Positions 49,134 to 58,721 of a stretch of 64,000 nt of DNA are shown here, piece after piece (the stretch's first letter is position 1; the number at the start of each line of letters is the position of its first letter). Source of the stretch: Pseudomonas viridiflava (GTDB taxonomy: Bacteria > Pseudomonadota > Gammaproteobacteria > Pseudomonadales > Pseudomonadaceae); NCBI RefSeq assembly GCF_900590755.1, contig NZ_UUOC01000001.1, forward strand, positions 248,001-312,000, given 5' to 3'. Position numbers and translations under genes: made by a program. Under the pieces are notes generated by a model. It did no database searches, was not told the origin of the DNA, and was given only the letters and a program-made list of their open reading frames with translations.

Positions 49134-49193
49134 CGCCCGCAACCCGTCAAATGCGTTTACCATGTCGCGCCCTTTGGACACCGAACCCGCGCC

Positions 49194-50183
49194 ATGACCC
49201 CAGAAGCACTCGCCATCTTCAATCAGCAGTTGCTCGACGCCCTGCAGAACGCCCCGTCTGAAACCCGTCGATTGTTTCACGGGCGCGGGCGTGTGTGGCC
49301 AGGCCTTGAACAGATCACCGCTGACTGGATGCAGGGCGTAGTGCTGGTGTCGCTGTTCCGCGAACCGGCGCAGGCAGAACTCGAGGCGTTGAACCGCTTG
49401 CTGCGGGATCTGACCCTGACCCCTCAATGGCATGACAGCAAGGCTCATACGCTGCTGCTCCAGCATCGCTACTTGCCGGAAAGCACCACTGAATGGCTGC
49501 TGGGCGAGCGTGTCGAGCAGTGGAACATCACCGAAAGCGGTCTGCAGTTCATCGTCGATCTGGGCAAGAAGCAGAATTGCGGGCTGTTCCTGGACATGCG
49601 CTATGGCCGTGACTGGGTGCGCGAGCAGGCGCAAGGCAAGCGGATATTGAATCTGTTCGCCTACACCTGCGGTTTCTCGGTAGCGGCCATTGCGGGCGGC
49701 GCCGAGCACGTAGTGAACCTGGATATGTCGCGTGCCGCACTGACGCGTGGGCGGGAAAACCATCGCCTGAATCAGCACGACCTGCGCCGGGTCAGCTTCC
49801 TGGATCACGAGTTGTTCAAATCCTGGGGCAGGGTGAAGAAATCCGGGCCTTATGACCTGGTCATCATTGATCCCCCATCCTTCCAGCGCGGCAGCTTCCT
49901 GCTCGACAAGGATTATCAGAAAGTCCTGCGGCGCATGCCGGAATTACTCGCGCCGGGTGGTCAGGTGCTGGCCTGCATGAACGAACCGAGCCTGGGGTCC
50001 GACTTCCTGATCGACCATACCGCCGTAGAGGCGCCGACGCTGAAGTTCGAGCGTCGGCTGGAAAACCCACCGGAATTTCCGGATGCGGAGGTTGAAGGCG
50101 GGCTCAAGGCGTTGGTGTTCAGAGACACGACCTTGACCGTCAAGCACAAACAGAGTCATCAGCTAGCTAGCGCTGCAACTTGA
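49194..50183 (+). CDS. Class I SAM-dependent methyltransferase (RlmI/RlmK-like)
   Basis: A 329-aa protein. The C-terminal Rossmann part has LNLFAYTCGFSVAAIAGGAEHVVNLDMS (SAM loop, about 153-180) and DLVIIDPPSFQRGSF (about 222-236), whose DPPSF is typical of the RlmI/RlmK-type rRNA and related methyltransferases. The N-terminal part does not match a PUA domain, so its target may differ from RlmI. ATG 49194 lies 60 nt after the transporter gene on the same strand. Confidence 0.87.
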   Translation: MTPEALAIFNQQLLDALQNAPSETRRLFHGRGRVWPGLEQITADWMQGVVLVSLFREPAQAELEALNRLLRDLTLTPQWHDSKAHTLLLQHRYLPESTTEWLLGERVEQWNITESGLQFIVDLGKKQNCGLFLDMRYGRDWVREQAQGKRILNLFAYTCGFSVAAIAGGAEHVVNLDMSRAALTRGRENHRLNQHDLRRVSFLDHELFKSWGRVKKSGPYDLVIIDPPSFQRGSFLLDKDYQKVLRRMPELLAPGGQVLACMNEPSLGSDFLIDHTAVEAPTLKFERRLENPPEFPDAEVEGGLKALVFRDTTLTVKHKQSHQLASAAT

Positions 50184-50505
50184 TGGCGGCCAGCAATAGT
50201 GACTGCGCCTTCGGACGCGTTACGAAAGCCAGCCGGGCCAGGCGTTTAACTGCCAGAGAGCCCGGCATCCCTACCTTCTTTTCAACCACAAATATTTGTC
50301 ACCCTGGTGATGCTTTTTTCACAAAGGCGTGGCTATATTAATATCACTTAGCCATCAATCAGATAGGGAGATTAACCGTCATCGCGTTGTGGAAGGTCTG
50401 ATCCGGCTGGTCGCACAATTTTCAGGGGAGGAAAGCAAGACCTGCGATTAATTGGCCTATCAACCGATCACTCACATTCAGCCATAACAAAAGCGAGTCA
50501 CTATC
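50184..50505. other. 322-bp intergenic region before the HD-GYP gene
   Basis: Locally AT-rich, with TATATTAATATCAC near 50333. It likely contains the HD-GYP promoter but I cannot name the sigma factor. No ORF or repeat was seen. Confidence 0.45.
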
Positions 50506-51711
50506 GTGCTGAAACATATCTCTGTGGCCGAGCTTCGTCTCGGGATGTACATACACGAATTCTGTGGCTCAGGGATAGAGCATTCATTCTGGAAAAACGG
50601 CTTCATGCTCACGAACGTGCATGATCTGCAACGCATTCTCGACACAAAAATCGCTGAGCTGTGGATCGATGACAGCCGTGGCATTGGTCTGCCTTCAAGC
50701 GCACCGCCCCAACCTGATCCTGCGCTGCCGCCCGTCCTGCAGGCATTGGCCAGCAAACCAATCCCCTATCGCGTTGCCCTCAATCAGGAGATGTCCAGAG
50801 CGTTCAAGCTTTGTACACACTCCAAAGCTGCGGTTGAGAAGATGTTCAGCGATTTAAGGATGGGTCAGGTCATCGAGATGGAACAGGTGAGCGAATTGGT
50901 CGCAGAGATTGCCGATTCGCTGTCGCGGCATCCCGATGCCCTCATCAGCCTTGCGCGCCTTAAAACCTGTGACGAATACACCTACATGCATTCGGTTGCG
51001 GTCTGCGCGCTGATGATCGCCCTCGCCCGCCAGCTCGGGTTACCCGAGAAGCTGGTTCATGATGCTGGCATCGCCGGGCTGATGCATGACGTGGGCAAAG
51101 TCGCGATCCCGCTGACCATCCTCAACAAACCCGGTTCGCTGACCGACAGTGAGTTCGCCACCATGCGCACCCACTCACAGGCCGGTGCCACCATGCTGCT
51201 CCAGAGTCAGCATTTCAGCGCCCGGGTCATGGACGTTTGCCTGCACCATCATGAAAAAATCGACGGTACGGGCTATCCCCATCGCCTGGCCGGAACTCAA
51301 ATCAGCCTGTTCGCCCGTATGGGCGCGGTCTGTGACGTGTATGACGCAGTGACTTCGGATCGCCCCTATAAATCAGCATGGGGGCCCGCTGAGGCCATCC
51401 ACCGCATGGCTCAATGGCAAGGGCATTTTGATGCGAAGGTGTTTCAGGCGTTCGTCAAATGCGTGGGCATTTATCCGGTGGGTGCGCTGGTGCGCCTGCA
51501 GAGTGGTGGTATTGGTGTGGTCACCGAGCAAGGGGAAAAATCGTTGCTTCAGCCCAAGGTCAATATCTTCTATTGCGCCAACCGCAAGCATGCCATTCCT
51601 CCGACCACGGTGGACCTCGCCGCAATGGTCGGGCTGGACCGGATTGTCGGCCTTGAGGCTGCACAGGATTGGGGGCTCAGGGATCTGAACGCATCGCACG
51701 CGGTTCAGTGA
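50506..51711 (+). CDS. HD-GYP domain protein, probable c-di-GMP phosphodiesterase
   Basis: A 401-aa protein. The N-terminal part (about 5-75, ISVAELRLGMYIHEF) is DUF3391, found only with HD-GYP domains. The HD-GYP domain (about 155-320) keeps YMHSVAVCALMIALA, GLMHDVGKVAIP, HSQAGATML and HHHEKIDGTGYP, including the HD dyad and the GYP motif, so c-di-GMP hydrolysis to GMP is likely. It has no membrane segment or receiver domain. GTG start at 50506, weak ribosome site. Confidence 0.9.
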   Translation: MLKHISVAELRLGMYIHEFCGSGIEHSFWKNGFMLTNVHDLQRILDTKIAELWIDDSRGIGLPSSAPPQPDPALPPVLQALASKPIPYRVALNQEMSRAFKLCTHSKAAVEKMFSDLRMGQVIEMEQVSELVAEIADSLSRHPDALISLARLKTCDEYTYMHSVAVCALMIALARQLGLPEKLVHDAGIAGLMHDVGKVAIPLTILNKPGSLTDSEFATMRTHSQAGATMLLQSQHFSARVMDVCLHHHEKIDGTGYPHRLAGTQISLFARMGAVCDVYDAVTSDRPYKSAWGPAEAIHRMAQWQGHFDAKVFQAFVKCVGIYPVGALVRLQSGGIGVVTEQGEKSLLQPKVNIFYCANRKHAIPPTTVDLAAMVGLDRIVGLEAAQDWGLRDLNASHAVQ

Positions 51712-51715
51712 CCGC

Positions 51716-51791
51716 CTGTAGGAGCTGCCGAAGGCTGCGAAAGCGATGTGGCAGCCACACCGCAATTCGCAGCCTGCGGCAGCTCCTACAG
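51716..51791. repeat. REP-like palindrome, family B
   Basis: CTGTAGGAGCTGCCGAAGGC to GCGGCAGCTCCTACAG, 76 nt, between the HD-GYP gene and the convergent NTF2-like gene. Confidence 0.85.
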
Positions 51792-51820
51792 AATTAGATT
51801 GATCGCGGTAGGAACCCGGA

Positions 51821-52255
51821 TCAGAACTTGAACGCCTGACGCCCAATCAGCAGCCATTTACCGTCCTGCTTCTGCCAGATCTGGAAGTTCTCGATTTCAG
51901 TCGGCACGACCTTGCCGCTGTTAACCGCCTGCGCCGAGAAATGGTTGCGCACCAGGGCGACGTCATCAGACATTGTGATCTTCTGATTGAGCATTTTCAG
52001 CTCATTGAACGCGCTTTTTCCGGTTTCGATATCGGCAATAAAAGCGCTCTTGTCCTGGATGGTGCCACTGGAATGACCGTAGGTGAGATTGTCGGCAGTC
52101 AATGCCTTGAGCTGCGCAATATCTTTGTGCCACATGGCCTGAGTGAGTTTATCCACGGCCTGTTCAACGTCACTTTGATCCGAGGCCTGGGCCACGCCCA
52201 TATAACCACCCAACAGACATGCAAACCCGACCGCCAGCCTGAAACGCTTATTCAT
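51821..52255 (-). CDS. Exported NTF2-like (DUF4440) protein
   Basis: A 144-aa protein with signal peptide MNKRFRLAVGFACLLGGYMGVAQA. The mature part has AVDKLTQAMWHKDIAQLKALTADNLTYGHSSGTIQDKSAFIADIETG and ends with IWQKQDGKWLLIGRQAFKF, the cone-shaped SnoaL/DUF4440 fold. Such proteins bind or isomerise small molecules; no specific role can be given. It is separated from mqo by 249 bp including the mqo terminator. Confidence 0.85.
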   Translation of the reverse strand: MNKRFRLAVGFACLLGGYMGVAQASDQSDVEQAVDKLTQAMWHKDIAQLKALTADNLTYGHSSGTIQDKSAFIADIETGKSAFNELKMLNQKITMSDDVALVRNHFSAQAVNSGKVVPTEIENFQIWQKQDGKWLLIGRQAFKF

Positions 52256-52401
52256 GGTTATTCCTTATTGTTGTTAGTTGATTATGAAAGATGTCGCCGC
52301 CAGCATTTTATAAAGCAGTCATACGACGTCTCACAACATAGCTTACTTGTTGCGTCTATGCGAATTGATTCTCCCTGGCTTGGACGACTCAGCACAAAAA
52401 C

Positions 52402-52443
52402 AAAAAACCCGGCGCCGCCGTAAAGGCAGTGCCGGGTTTTTTG
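52402..52443 (-). terminator. Terminator of mqo
   Basis: AAAAAACCCGGCG...TGCCGGGTTTTTT stem-loop 60 nt beyond the mqo stop, with T-runs on both strands. Confidence 0.85.
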
Positions 52444-52504
52444 TTCGAGGCTCGAGTGGTCATTGCTGACCACTTGAACCTGATACAACTATCGATAAGG
52501 CGTG

Positions 52505-54157
52505 TTACAGAGCCATATCCTGGGCAGCGTTGCTTGCCGCTGGCTTGGCCGGTTTGGCCGGCGCAGCGCTGGCAGCAGGATACGCTGCCGGATCGATCAC
52601 AGGCGGTTTGGTCAACTGCAGGACTTCAGCAGTGTAATCCCACGACTGCTGAACGCGCTCAGGCGAGCCATTGAGCTTGGTGCCGTAGCTTGGAACGATC
52701 TGACGGAGCTTGGCTTGCCACTCTGGAGTAGCAACCTTGTCCTTGAACGCCTTCTCAAGCACGTCGATCATGATCGGAGGTGCAGTCGACGCACCTGGGG
52801 AAGCACCCAGCAGGCCAGCAATGGAGCGGTCCTGAGAGAACACAACCTCGGTACCCAACTTCAACACACCGCCTTTCTCGGCATCGCGCTTGATGATCTG
52901 TACGCGCTGACCGGCTTGCCACAAGCGCCAGTCTTCTTTCTTGGCGTGCGGGAAGTACTCTTTCAGCGCGTTGAAGCGGTCGTCATCCGACATCATCAAC
53001 TGGCCAGCCAGGTACTCGATCAGCGGATACTGCTCAACGCCAACCTTGGTCATCGGCCACACGTTATGAGTCGTGGTGGTCGACAGCAGGTCGAGGTAAG
53101 AGCCTTCCTTGAGGAACTTGGTGGAGAAAGTCGCGAACGGGCCGAACAGGATCATGCGCTTGCCATCAAGCACACGGGTGTCCAGGTGCGGCACGGACAT
53201 GGGTGGCGCGCCAGTCGAAGCGATGCCATAGGCCTTGGCCATGTGCTGCATTGCCAGGTCCTGGTTCTCGGTCACCAGGAACGAACCGCCGACCGGGAAG
53301 CCGCCATATTCGCGAGCCTCAGGGATGTCAGCAATTTGCAGCAGCTTCAACGCACCGCCGCCAGCGCCGACAAACACGAATTTCGCGTCGGTGCCGTGGG
53401 TCGAACCGTCTTTCAGGTTTTTGTACTCGACGTGCCAGCTGCCGTCCTTGTTGCGCTTGATCTCGTTGACTTCGCTGGACAACTTCAGGTCGAAGTTAGG
53501 CTTGGTCTGCAGGTTGGCAACGTACTGGCGAGTGACTTCACCCCAGTTCGCATCGGTACCCAGTGGCGTCCAGGTAGCAGCGATTTTCTGGCTTGGGTCA
53601 CGCCCTTCCATCATCAGTGGAACCCACTGCTTGATCTGTGCCTGATCTTCGCTGTACTGCATGCCGGCGAACAACGGGCTGGTTTTCAGCGCTTCGTAGC
53701 GGGCCTTCAGGAATTTGACGTTATCGTCGCCCCACATGAAGCTCATGTGTGGAGTCGAATTGATGAACGAATGCGGGTTTTTCAGGACGCCATTCTTGAC
53801 CTGCCACGCCATGAACTGGCGGGTGACCTGGAACGCTTCGTTGATCTCGATGGCCTTGGCGATCTCGATCTTGCCGTCTTTGCCGTATGGGGTGTAGTTC
53901 GACTCGGCCAGGGCAGAGTGACCGGTACCGGCGTTGTTCCAGCCGTTGGAGCTTTCTTCGGCAACCTTGTCGAGGCGCTCGACCATTTCCATGGTCCAGG
54001 TCGGCTCAAGTTCGTTCAGCCATGTGCCCAGAGTGGCGCTCATGATGCCGCCGCCGATCAGCAGCACATCGACTTTTTTTGCTTCATCTGCATGCAAAGG
54101 CGTAAGTCCCATCGACATCGCCAGGCCCAGAAGGGCTGTGTTCACTTTTTTTAACAT
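52505..54157 (-). CDS. mqo: Malate:quinone oxidoreductase
   Basis: A 550-aa FAD-dependent Mqo that oxidises malate to oxaloacetate with electrons passed to quinone. The FAD loop is [16 protein letters not shown] (about 28-43), followed by [17 protein letters not shown] and the C-terminal [13 protein letters not shown]. The N-terminus ([23 protein letters not shown]) looks like a signal peptide, unusual for a classical cytoplasm-facing Mqo but seen in some Pseudomonas paralogues. ATG 54157 has GGAAAT upstream; the frame reaches 54316 with no plausible start. Codon use is highly biased, suggesting strong expression. Confidence 0.94.
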   Translation of the reverse strand: MLKKVNTALLGLAMSMGLTPLHADEAKKVDVLLIGGGIMSATLGTWLNELEPTWTMEMVERLDKVAEESSNGWNNAGTGHSALAESNYTPYGKDGKIEIAKAIEINEAFQVTRQFMAWQVKNGVLKNPHSFINSTPHMSFMWGDDNVKFLKARYEALKTSPLFAGMQYSEDQAQIKQWVPLMMEGRDPSQKIAATWTPLGTDANWGEVTRQYVANLQTKPNFDLKLSSEVNEIKRNKDGSWHVEYKNLKDGSTHGTDAKFVFVGAGGGALKLLQIADIPEAREYGGFPVGGSFLVTENQDLAMQHMAKAYGIASTGAPPMSVPHLDTRVLDGKRMILFGPFATFSTKFLKEGSYLDLLSTTTTHNVWPMTKVGVEQYPLIEYLAGQLMMSDDDRFNALKEYFPHAKKEDWRLWQAGQRVQIIKRDAEKGGVLKLGTEVVFSQDRSIAGLLGASPGASTAPPIMIDVLEKAFKDKVATPEWQAKLRQIVPSYGTKLNGSPERVQQSWDYTAEVLQLTKPPVIDPAAYPAASAAPAKPAKPAASNAAQDMAL

Positions 54158-54589
54158 ACTGTGATTTCCAGGATAGAACGTCATCCACCCGACAGTCTTG
54201 AGCATGAGCTGCCTTGTTTCACGCAATGCGACGCGGCATTTCGTGAACTGCGGCAATTGGCAGGACTGGCGGGTGGACATACAAGATCGATATACCGCCA
54301 TCGATCTCACTTTCATGTCCCTCCTGAGCTGACTTCTTGTTCGCCATTATTTTCAGCTGCTGGGTGACATTGAATCTTCGGGTGTTTCAAATCAGGTGGT
54401 TCAATCAGGCACTTCCAATCCGGTGCTATACACCTGAACCGGAACCCTGCAATTCATCAATCGCCTTTGATACAACGCGTCAGGGGCTAATGAATCGGCA
54501 CATATATAGCTGTGGCCGGGAACCGTCGGCGGCAATTGTAATCGGATACAGGTTGCGGAGCGAACTTTTACCCATAATCAAACATGCGT
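54158..54589. other. 432-bp intergenic region upstream of mqo
   Basis: Promoter region of mqo, followed by a stretch without repeats or credible ORFs. Nothing further could be assigned. Confidence 0.4.
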
Positions 54590-55294
54590 TCAATTAGTCG
54601 TATCGTTCGAAGCCGGCCTCAGACGCGCGTCTACCAGTGCTCTGGCCTGTCGCGTCAATTGATCCAGATGCCGATCACGCTGCTTCTCGGCTTCTATCAT
54701 CGGCCGTTTTCCGTGCTGCTGAAGTAAATACGCATGAATCTGCCGAATCTCCAGCGAATTGTAGATCGGCGCGATATCCAGAACAGCGACCAGGCCGTCG
54801 GTTCTGTGGTCCCGGGTGTTCATCAGGACCTGAGGGCCGCGGGCGGCCAGCACTTGAAAGCCCAGGGCTTCGAAGCGCGGCACGGCAGCCGGACGACAGG
54901 CCAGTTCTACATGGGGATAGCGCTCGGTCACTTCTCTGAGCATGGCCCGCGCCACGCCCTGACGACGTCGGCTGGCCTGCACCGCCATATAGGCAATCGC
55001 GCAGGCCTGGGGATCGTCCTTGACCGGCAGATACAGCACAAAGCCAATGACCGTTTCCGGCTCATCTCCATCCAGAGCCACGATCAGCTCAGCCGCGATC
55101 CCTTTCGACCCGTCCATGCCCTCGATATAAAGGTGAACCTCAAAGCCGACACCGTATTGATACAGGCTGTAAAGCGGATTGCTCGGTGCGATGTTGACCA
55201 TGCTGATATCGGTGACGTAATCGACCACCATTTGCATGATCTGACTTTTGATGGCCTCATCAGGCGGGGTTTGAAAATGGCTAACGGTGAACAT
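54590..55294 (-). CDS. GNAT-family N-acetyltransferase
   Basis: A 234-aa protein. The GNAT core covers about residues 50-160: FVLYLPVKDDPQACAIAYMAVQASRRRQGVARAML has the acetyl-CoA pyrophosphate loop (RRRQGVA, about 110-116), followed by a strand and RFEALGF. The C-terminal 60 residues are a charged helical tail with KRPMIEAEKQRDRHLDQLTRQARAL. The acceptor is unknown. It lies alone between mqo and the dienelactone hydrolase. Confidence 0.85.
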   Translation of the reverse strand: MFTVSHFQTPPDEAIKSQIMQMVVDYVTDISMVNIAPSNPLYSLYQYGVGFEVHLYIEGMDGSKGIAAELIVALDGDEPETVIGFVLYLPVKDDPQACAIAYMAVQASRRRQGVARAMLREVTERYPHVELACRPAAVPRFEALGFQVLAARGPQVLMNTRDHRTDGLVAVLDIAPIYNSLEIRQIHAYLLQQHGKRPMIEAEKQRDRHLDQLTRQARALVDARLRPASNDTTN

Positions 55295-55368
55295 CGGGGG
55301 TTACGGCTCCGGACTCTGGGCTGCCCATGACTGAGCACAGCGGCGACATCATAACCGGTCTGACCCGG

Positions 55369-55395
55369 CTGTAGGAGCTGCCGAAGGCTGCGAAC
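55369..55395. repeat. Half REP-like element, family B
   Basis: CTGTAGGAGCTGCCGAAGGC followed by TGCGA, a single arm upstream of the dienelactone hydrolase gene. Confidence 0.7.
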
Positions 55396-55467
55396 GGCAT
55401 AACTTCAGGCATACCCATCCGCCAAAGGCTGCTTTAATCACCCGAGCACTCAACCAGGAGCGAACAG

Positions 55468-56355
55468 ATGGATCGATTGACCGCGAAAGACTTTTCCCCG
55501 GAATTGCTGGAGCTGTACGACTATTACGCCCACGGCAAGATCAACCGCCGCCAGTTTCTGGATCGCGCCGCTGCCTTCACGGCATTTGGCCTGACCGCCA
55601 GTGCAGTGCTTGCCTCTCTGAGTCCGAACTACGCTTTGGCCCAACAGGTGGAGTTCACCGACCCGGACATCGTCGCCGAATACGTGACCTACCCCTCCCC
55701 CAAAGGCCACGGGCAAGTTCGCGGTTATCTGGTTCGTCCCGCCAAGGCCAGTGGCAAGTTACCTGCTGTCGTGGTGGTTCATGAAAATCGCGGGCTCAAT
55801 CCGTATATCGAGGATGTCGCCCGACGCGTGGCCAAAGCCGGTTTCATCGCCTTGGCCCCCGACGGCCTGAGCTCCGTCGGTGGTTACCCCGGTAATGATG
55901 AAAAGGGCAAGGACCTGCAACAGACGGTCGATCCGGAAAAGCTCATGAATGACTTTTTCGCGGCCATCGAATGGATGATGAAACATGACGCCACCACCGG
56001 CAAAGTCGGCATCACGGGCTTCTGCTATGGCGGCGGAGTGGCCAATGCGGCAGCCGTGGCTTACCCGGAACTGGCCGCCGCAGTGCCGTTCTATGGTCGC
56101 CAGGCCAAGGCGGAAGACGTGCCGAAAATCAAGGCGCCGTTGCTGATCCACTATGGCGAACTCGATACCCGCATCAACGAAGGCGCTGCGCCTTACGAGC
56201 AGGCGTTAAAGGCGGCGGGTAAAACTTACGAGGCATACGTCTACCCCGGCTGCAATCACGGCTTCCACAATGACTCGACGCCTCGTTACGACGAAGCGGC
56301 GGCCAAACTGGCGTGGGACAGGACATTGGGGTGGTTCAATAAGTATCTGGTTTGA
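55468..56355 (+). CDS. Dienelactone hydrolase family protein, exported
   Basis: A 295-aa DLH-family alpha/beta hydrolase. The nucleophile is a Cys in GFCYGGG (about 186-192), with Asp in YGELDTR and His in CNHGFHND, giving the Cys-Asp-His triad of dienelactone hydrolases. The N-terminus INRRQFLDRAAAFTAFGLTA has a Tat-like RR and hydrophobic stretch ending ALAQQ, so it is probably periplasmic, unlike clc-pathway enzymes. No ring-cleavage genes lie next to it. AACCAGGAGCGAACAG precedes the ATG. Confidence 0.9.
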   Translation: MDRLTAKDFSPELLELYDYYAHGKINRRQFLDRAAAFTAFGLTASAVLASLSPNYALAQQVEFTDPDIVAEYVTYPSPKGHGQVRGYLVRPAKASGKLPAVVVVHENRGLNPYIEDVARRVAKAGFIALAPDGLSSVGGYPGNDEKGKDLQQTVDPEKLMNDFFAAIEWMMKHDATTGKVGITGFCYGGGVANAAAVAYPELAAAVPFYGRQAKAEDVPKIKAPLLIHYGELDTRINEGAAPYEQALKAAGKTYEAYVYPGCNHGFHNDSTPRYDEAAAKLAWDRTLGWFNKYLV

Positions 56356-56388
56356 AGCCGAATGCAGACTTGAACTCGAATGATTCCC

Positions 56389-56421
56389 TGTGGGAGCTTC
56401 TATGTTGGCCTGCAATGCATA
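56389..56421. repeat. Companion repeat
   Basis: GTGGGAGCTTCTATGTTGGC followed by CTGCAATGCAT, the inverse of the copy at 8513-8543, sits 7 nt before a family A palindrome. A further inverted copy is at 56676-56709. Confidence 0.65.
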
Positions 56422-56427
56422 TCTCTT

Positions 56428-56532
56428 GTGGGACCGGCCGGGCGGCGCTCGGCTTTAGCCGGGAAGACGGTATTTCAGGCGATCAATCTCGGGCGGGTGT
56501 ACCGGCCTCTTCCCGGCTGAAGCAGGTCCCAC
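56428..56532. repeat. REPIN-like palindrome, family A copy 6 with insertion
   Basis: Like the other copies but with about 15 extra nt (CCGGGCGGCGCTCGG) inside the left arm, giving 105 nt. The right arm is CTTCCCGGCTGAAGCAGGTCCCAC. The insert breaks the arm pairing. Confidence 0.8.
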
Positions 56533-56734
56533 ATTGAAACGCGGTCTGAAGGCAGCTTGCTTGCGAAAACATAGGTTCAGCTTCAGAGATGTGACGGCTG
56601 TTCCCGCCCCTGCGCGAGCAAGCTCGCTCCCACAGAGAACGGAGGCGTCAGCGGTGGAATGCATTCCCACGGGAAATGTGTATTGCAGGCGGGCATAGAA
56701 ACTCCCACCAGTTCATTAATAGTCTGTTGGAGCC

Positions 56735-57310
56735 CTACTCCTCCACCACCAACGCCTCCCCAATCGCATAAAAATGCCCGCCTGCGATGTAGTGCAGGCT
56801 CCGCAACGCCGGATCGGCGTGCTCGAAACCCCAATGCCCGTCCTTGAACACTCGGGTATCGGCCCAGGCGCCGATCACCTCGCCGATGAACAGATCGTAG
56901 GTGTTCTGGTTGTGTGGCTCGGGGATCACTCGGCAGGCCAGCCATGCCGAACAACCCGCCACAAACGGCAAGTCGAATTCAGGGATGGCAAACAGCTCGA
57001 CCCCAGCACGTTGCAGCTTGTCCGGTTCATCGGCCAGGCTGCGGGTGCCCACGGCGTGGGTCAGTTGCAGTTGCGCGGAGGTAGGCACCTGAATGACGAA
57101 AACGCCACTGTTTTCCACCAAGGCTCGGGTGGCGGCGATCTTGTCGAGGACCACGGTGAGCTTGGCTGGCATGAAATCCAGCGCGCAGGCCCAGGCCGCG
57201 GCCATGACGTTATCGACGCCTTCATGCCGGGCGGAGACCAGCACCGTTGGCCCGTGATTGAGCAGGCGATAGGCTTTGGCAGGGTCCACCGGTGCAATAA
57301 ATTCGTTCAC
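56735..57310 (-). CDS. Flavin reductase family protein
   Basis: A 191-aa flavin-reductase-like FMN-binding protein. Segments are HGPTVLVSARHEGVDNVMAAAWACALDFMPAKLTVVLDKIAATRALVENSGVF, the split-barrel core, and LACRVIPEPHNQNTYDLFIGEV with dimer contacts. It may supply reduced flavin or act directly on a small molecule. I prefer GTG 57310 (VNEFIAPVD) because GAGG lies 7 nt upstream; ATG 57370 is the longer alternative. It is the last gene of the XRE/ABC operon. Confidence 0.85.
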   Translation of the reverse strand: MNEFIAPVDPAKAYRLLNHGPTVLVSARHEGVDNVMAAAWACALDFMPAKLTVVLDKIAATRALVENSGVFVIQVPTSAQLQLTHAVGTRSLADEPDKLQRAGVELFAIPEFDLPFVAGCSAWLACRVIPEPHNQNTYDLFIGEVIGAWADTRVFKDGHWGFEHADPALRSLHYIAGGHFYAIGEALVVEE

Positions 57311-57410
57311 GCAAATGCCTCGTTTATTCAGCGGGTGCGGCAAACCGTAGAGGTTCGCATTGCGGATCATGCTAACCGCTGGTTACAACTTGTGGCACCC
57401 GCAAAATCCG

Positions 57411-58706
57411 TTAAAGCCCGCCATCAGTCATCTTGTACCAGCCAATCACTGCCGCGAGGTACGCACGGCGCATCCCGTACAGCGGGAACGTCTTGATGTA
57501 GGTAGGCGCAACCGGCAGCGCGTTGCGGTCATTGCTGACCACGTAATTGGCCAGCGCCTGACCCATTCGGGTCTGCAGGCCAACACCTCGCCCCTGACAA
57601 CCGATATCAATGAGCAGGCCCGGCGCCGGTTCATGAATGTGCGGGAAATAGTCGCGAGTGACCGCCACCCGGCCACACCAGCGATAGGCAAACGGCACGC
57701 CGATGGTCTGCGGAAACAGCTTGTGAACCGCGTTTTCCAGATGTGACCAATGATCTGGTCGCGAAGGGTCCGGGTCCTGAAACGTACCGCGACCGCCCAG
57801 CATCAAGCGGCCGGTGTGATCGATGCGGTAGTACAGCAGCAGGTTGCGCGCATCCGACGAAACATGGCCTTCGGGCAGGATGGTACGGCGCACCGCCTCG
57901 GGCAGTGGCTCGGTGGCAACCTGAAAAGAGTTGGCGTCGATGATGGTCTTGCGCAGGTCCGGCCACAAATCGTCGGTGTAGCCATTAGTGCAGAGCACCA
58001 CACGTTCAGCACTGATCTCGCAGCCCTGAGCTGTTTTAACCTGCCATTTGCCTGCGCTGGTTTTAAGGCTGGCCACGGGTGAATCGGTATAGATCTTGAC
58101 CCCAGCAGCCAAGGCAGCACGAGCCAGGCCGCGCACATAACTCAACGGCTGGATACCGCCACCCCGAGGGTCGAGCCAGCCGCCGTGATACTTGTCGGTG
58201 CCTAGCAAACGGGCGGCCTCGGCACGGTCCAGGAACCGCGCTGCGACCCCCTGCCCGTTCCAGTCCCGCACCCGACGCTCGGCCAGTTGCAGGGCTGCCG
58301 CTGTATGGGAGCCCTGAATCCAGCCATTGCGCACCCGAGGCACGTCCATCTGATGCTTTTCGATCAGGTTGAACACCGCATCGACGGTGCCGGCGGCGAA
58401 GTCGATCAACGGTTGGGCTTTATCGGCGCCCAGTTTGGCGATCAATTCACTGGGGTCATATTTGAGCCCCGGAATCACCTGCCCGCCATTACGCCCAGAA
58501 CCGCCGAAGCCGATCTCCCTGGCGTCCAGCACCGCCACTCGAACGCCTTGCTCGGCCAGATGCAGCGCGGTGCTCAAGCCGCAGAACCCACCGCCGACGA
58601 TGACGACGTCAGCCTGATCGTCCTGGCTCAGCGCCTGAGTCAACGGCGCATCGACAGCAGTGGCGGCCCATAGCGACGGGCCCAATGGAAAATATTCACG
58701 AGTCAT
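57411..58706 (-). CDS. FAD-dependent amine/amino acid oxidase (DAO family)
   Basis: A 431-aa DadA/PuuB-type oxidoreductase. The FAD loop is VVIVGGGFCGLSTALHLAEQG (about 34-54), then FGGSGRNGGQVIPGL, the SGRNGG block of gamma-glutamylputrescine oxidase-like enzymes, and a C-terminal FPHIHEPAPGLLIDIGCQGRGVGL. It should oxidise an imported amine or amino acid at the cytoplasmic side. It follows the ABC ATPase by 15 nt on the same strand. The substrate is not determined. Confidence 0.9.
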   Translation of the reverse strand: MTREYFPLGPSLWAATAVDAPLTQALSQDDQADVVIVGGGFCGLSTALHLAEQGVRVAVLDAREIGFGGSGRNGGQVIPGLKYDPSELIAKLGADKAQPLIDFAAGTVDAVFNLIEKHQMDVPRVRNGWIQGSHTAAALQLAERRVRDWNGQGVAARFLDRAEAARLLGTDKYHGGWLDPRGGGIQPLSYVRGLARAALAAGVKIYTDSPVASLKTSAGKWQVKTAQGCEISAERVVLCTNGYTDDLWPDLRKTIIDANSFQVATEPLPEAVRRTILPEGHVSSDARNLLLYYRIDHTGRLMLGGRGTFQDPDPSRPDHWSHLENAVHKLFPQTIGVPFAYRWCGRVAVTRDYFPHIHEPAPGLLIDIGCQGRGVGLQTRMGQALANYVVSNDRNALPVAPTYIKTFPLYGMRRAYLAAVIGWYKMTDGGL

Positions 58707-58721
58707 GCGTTGGGCCTCGGT

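Noticed and set aside
52502..54154. Plus-strand open frame of 550 codons over mqo
   Set aside because: Shadow of the highly expressed mqo gene; the translation has no domain-like pattern.
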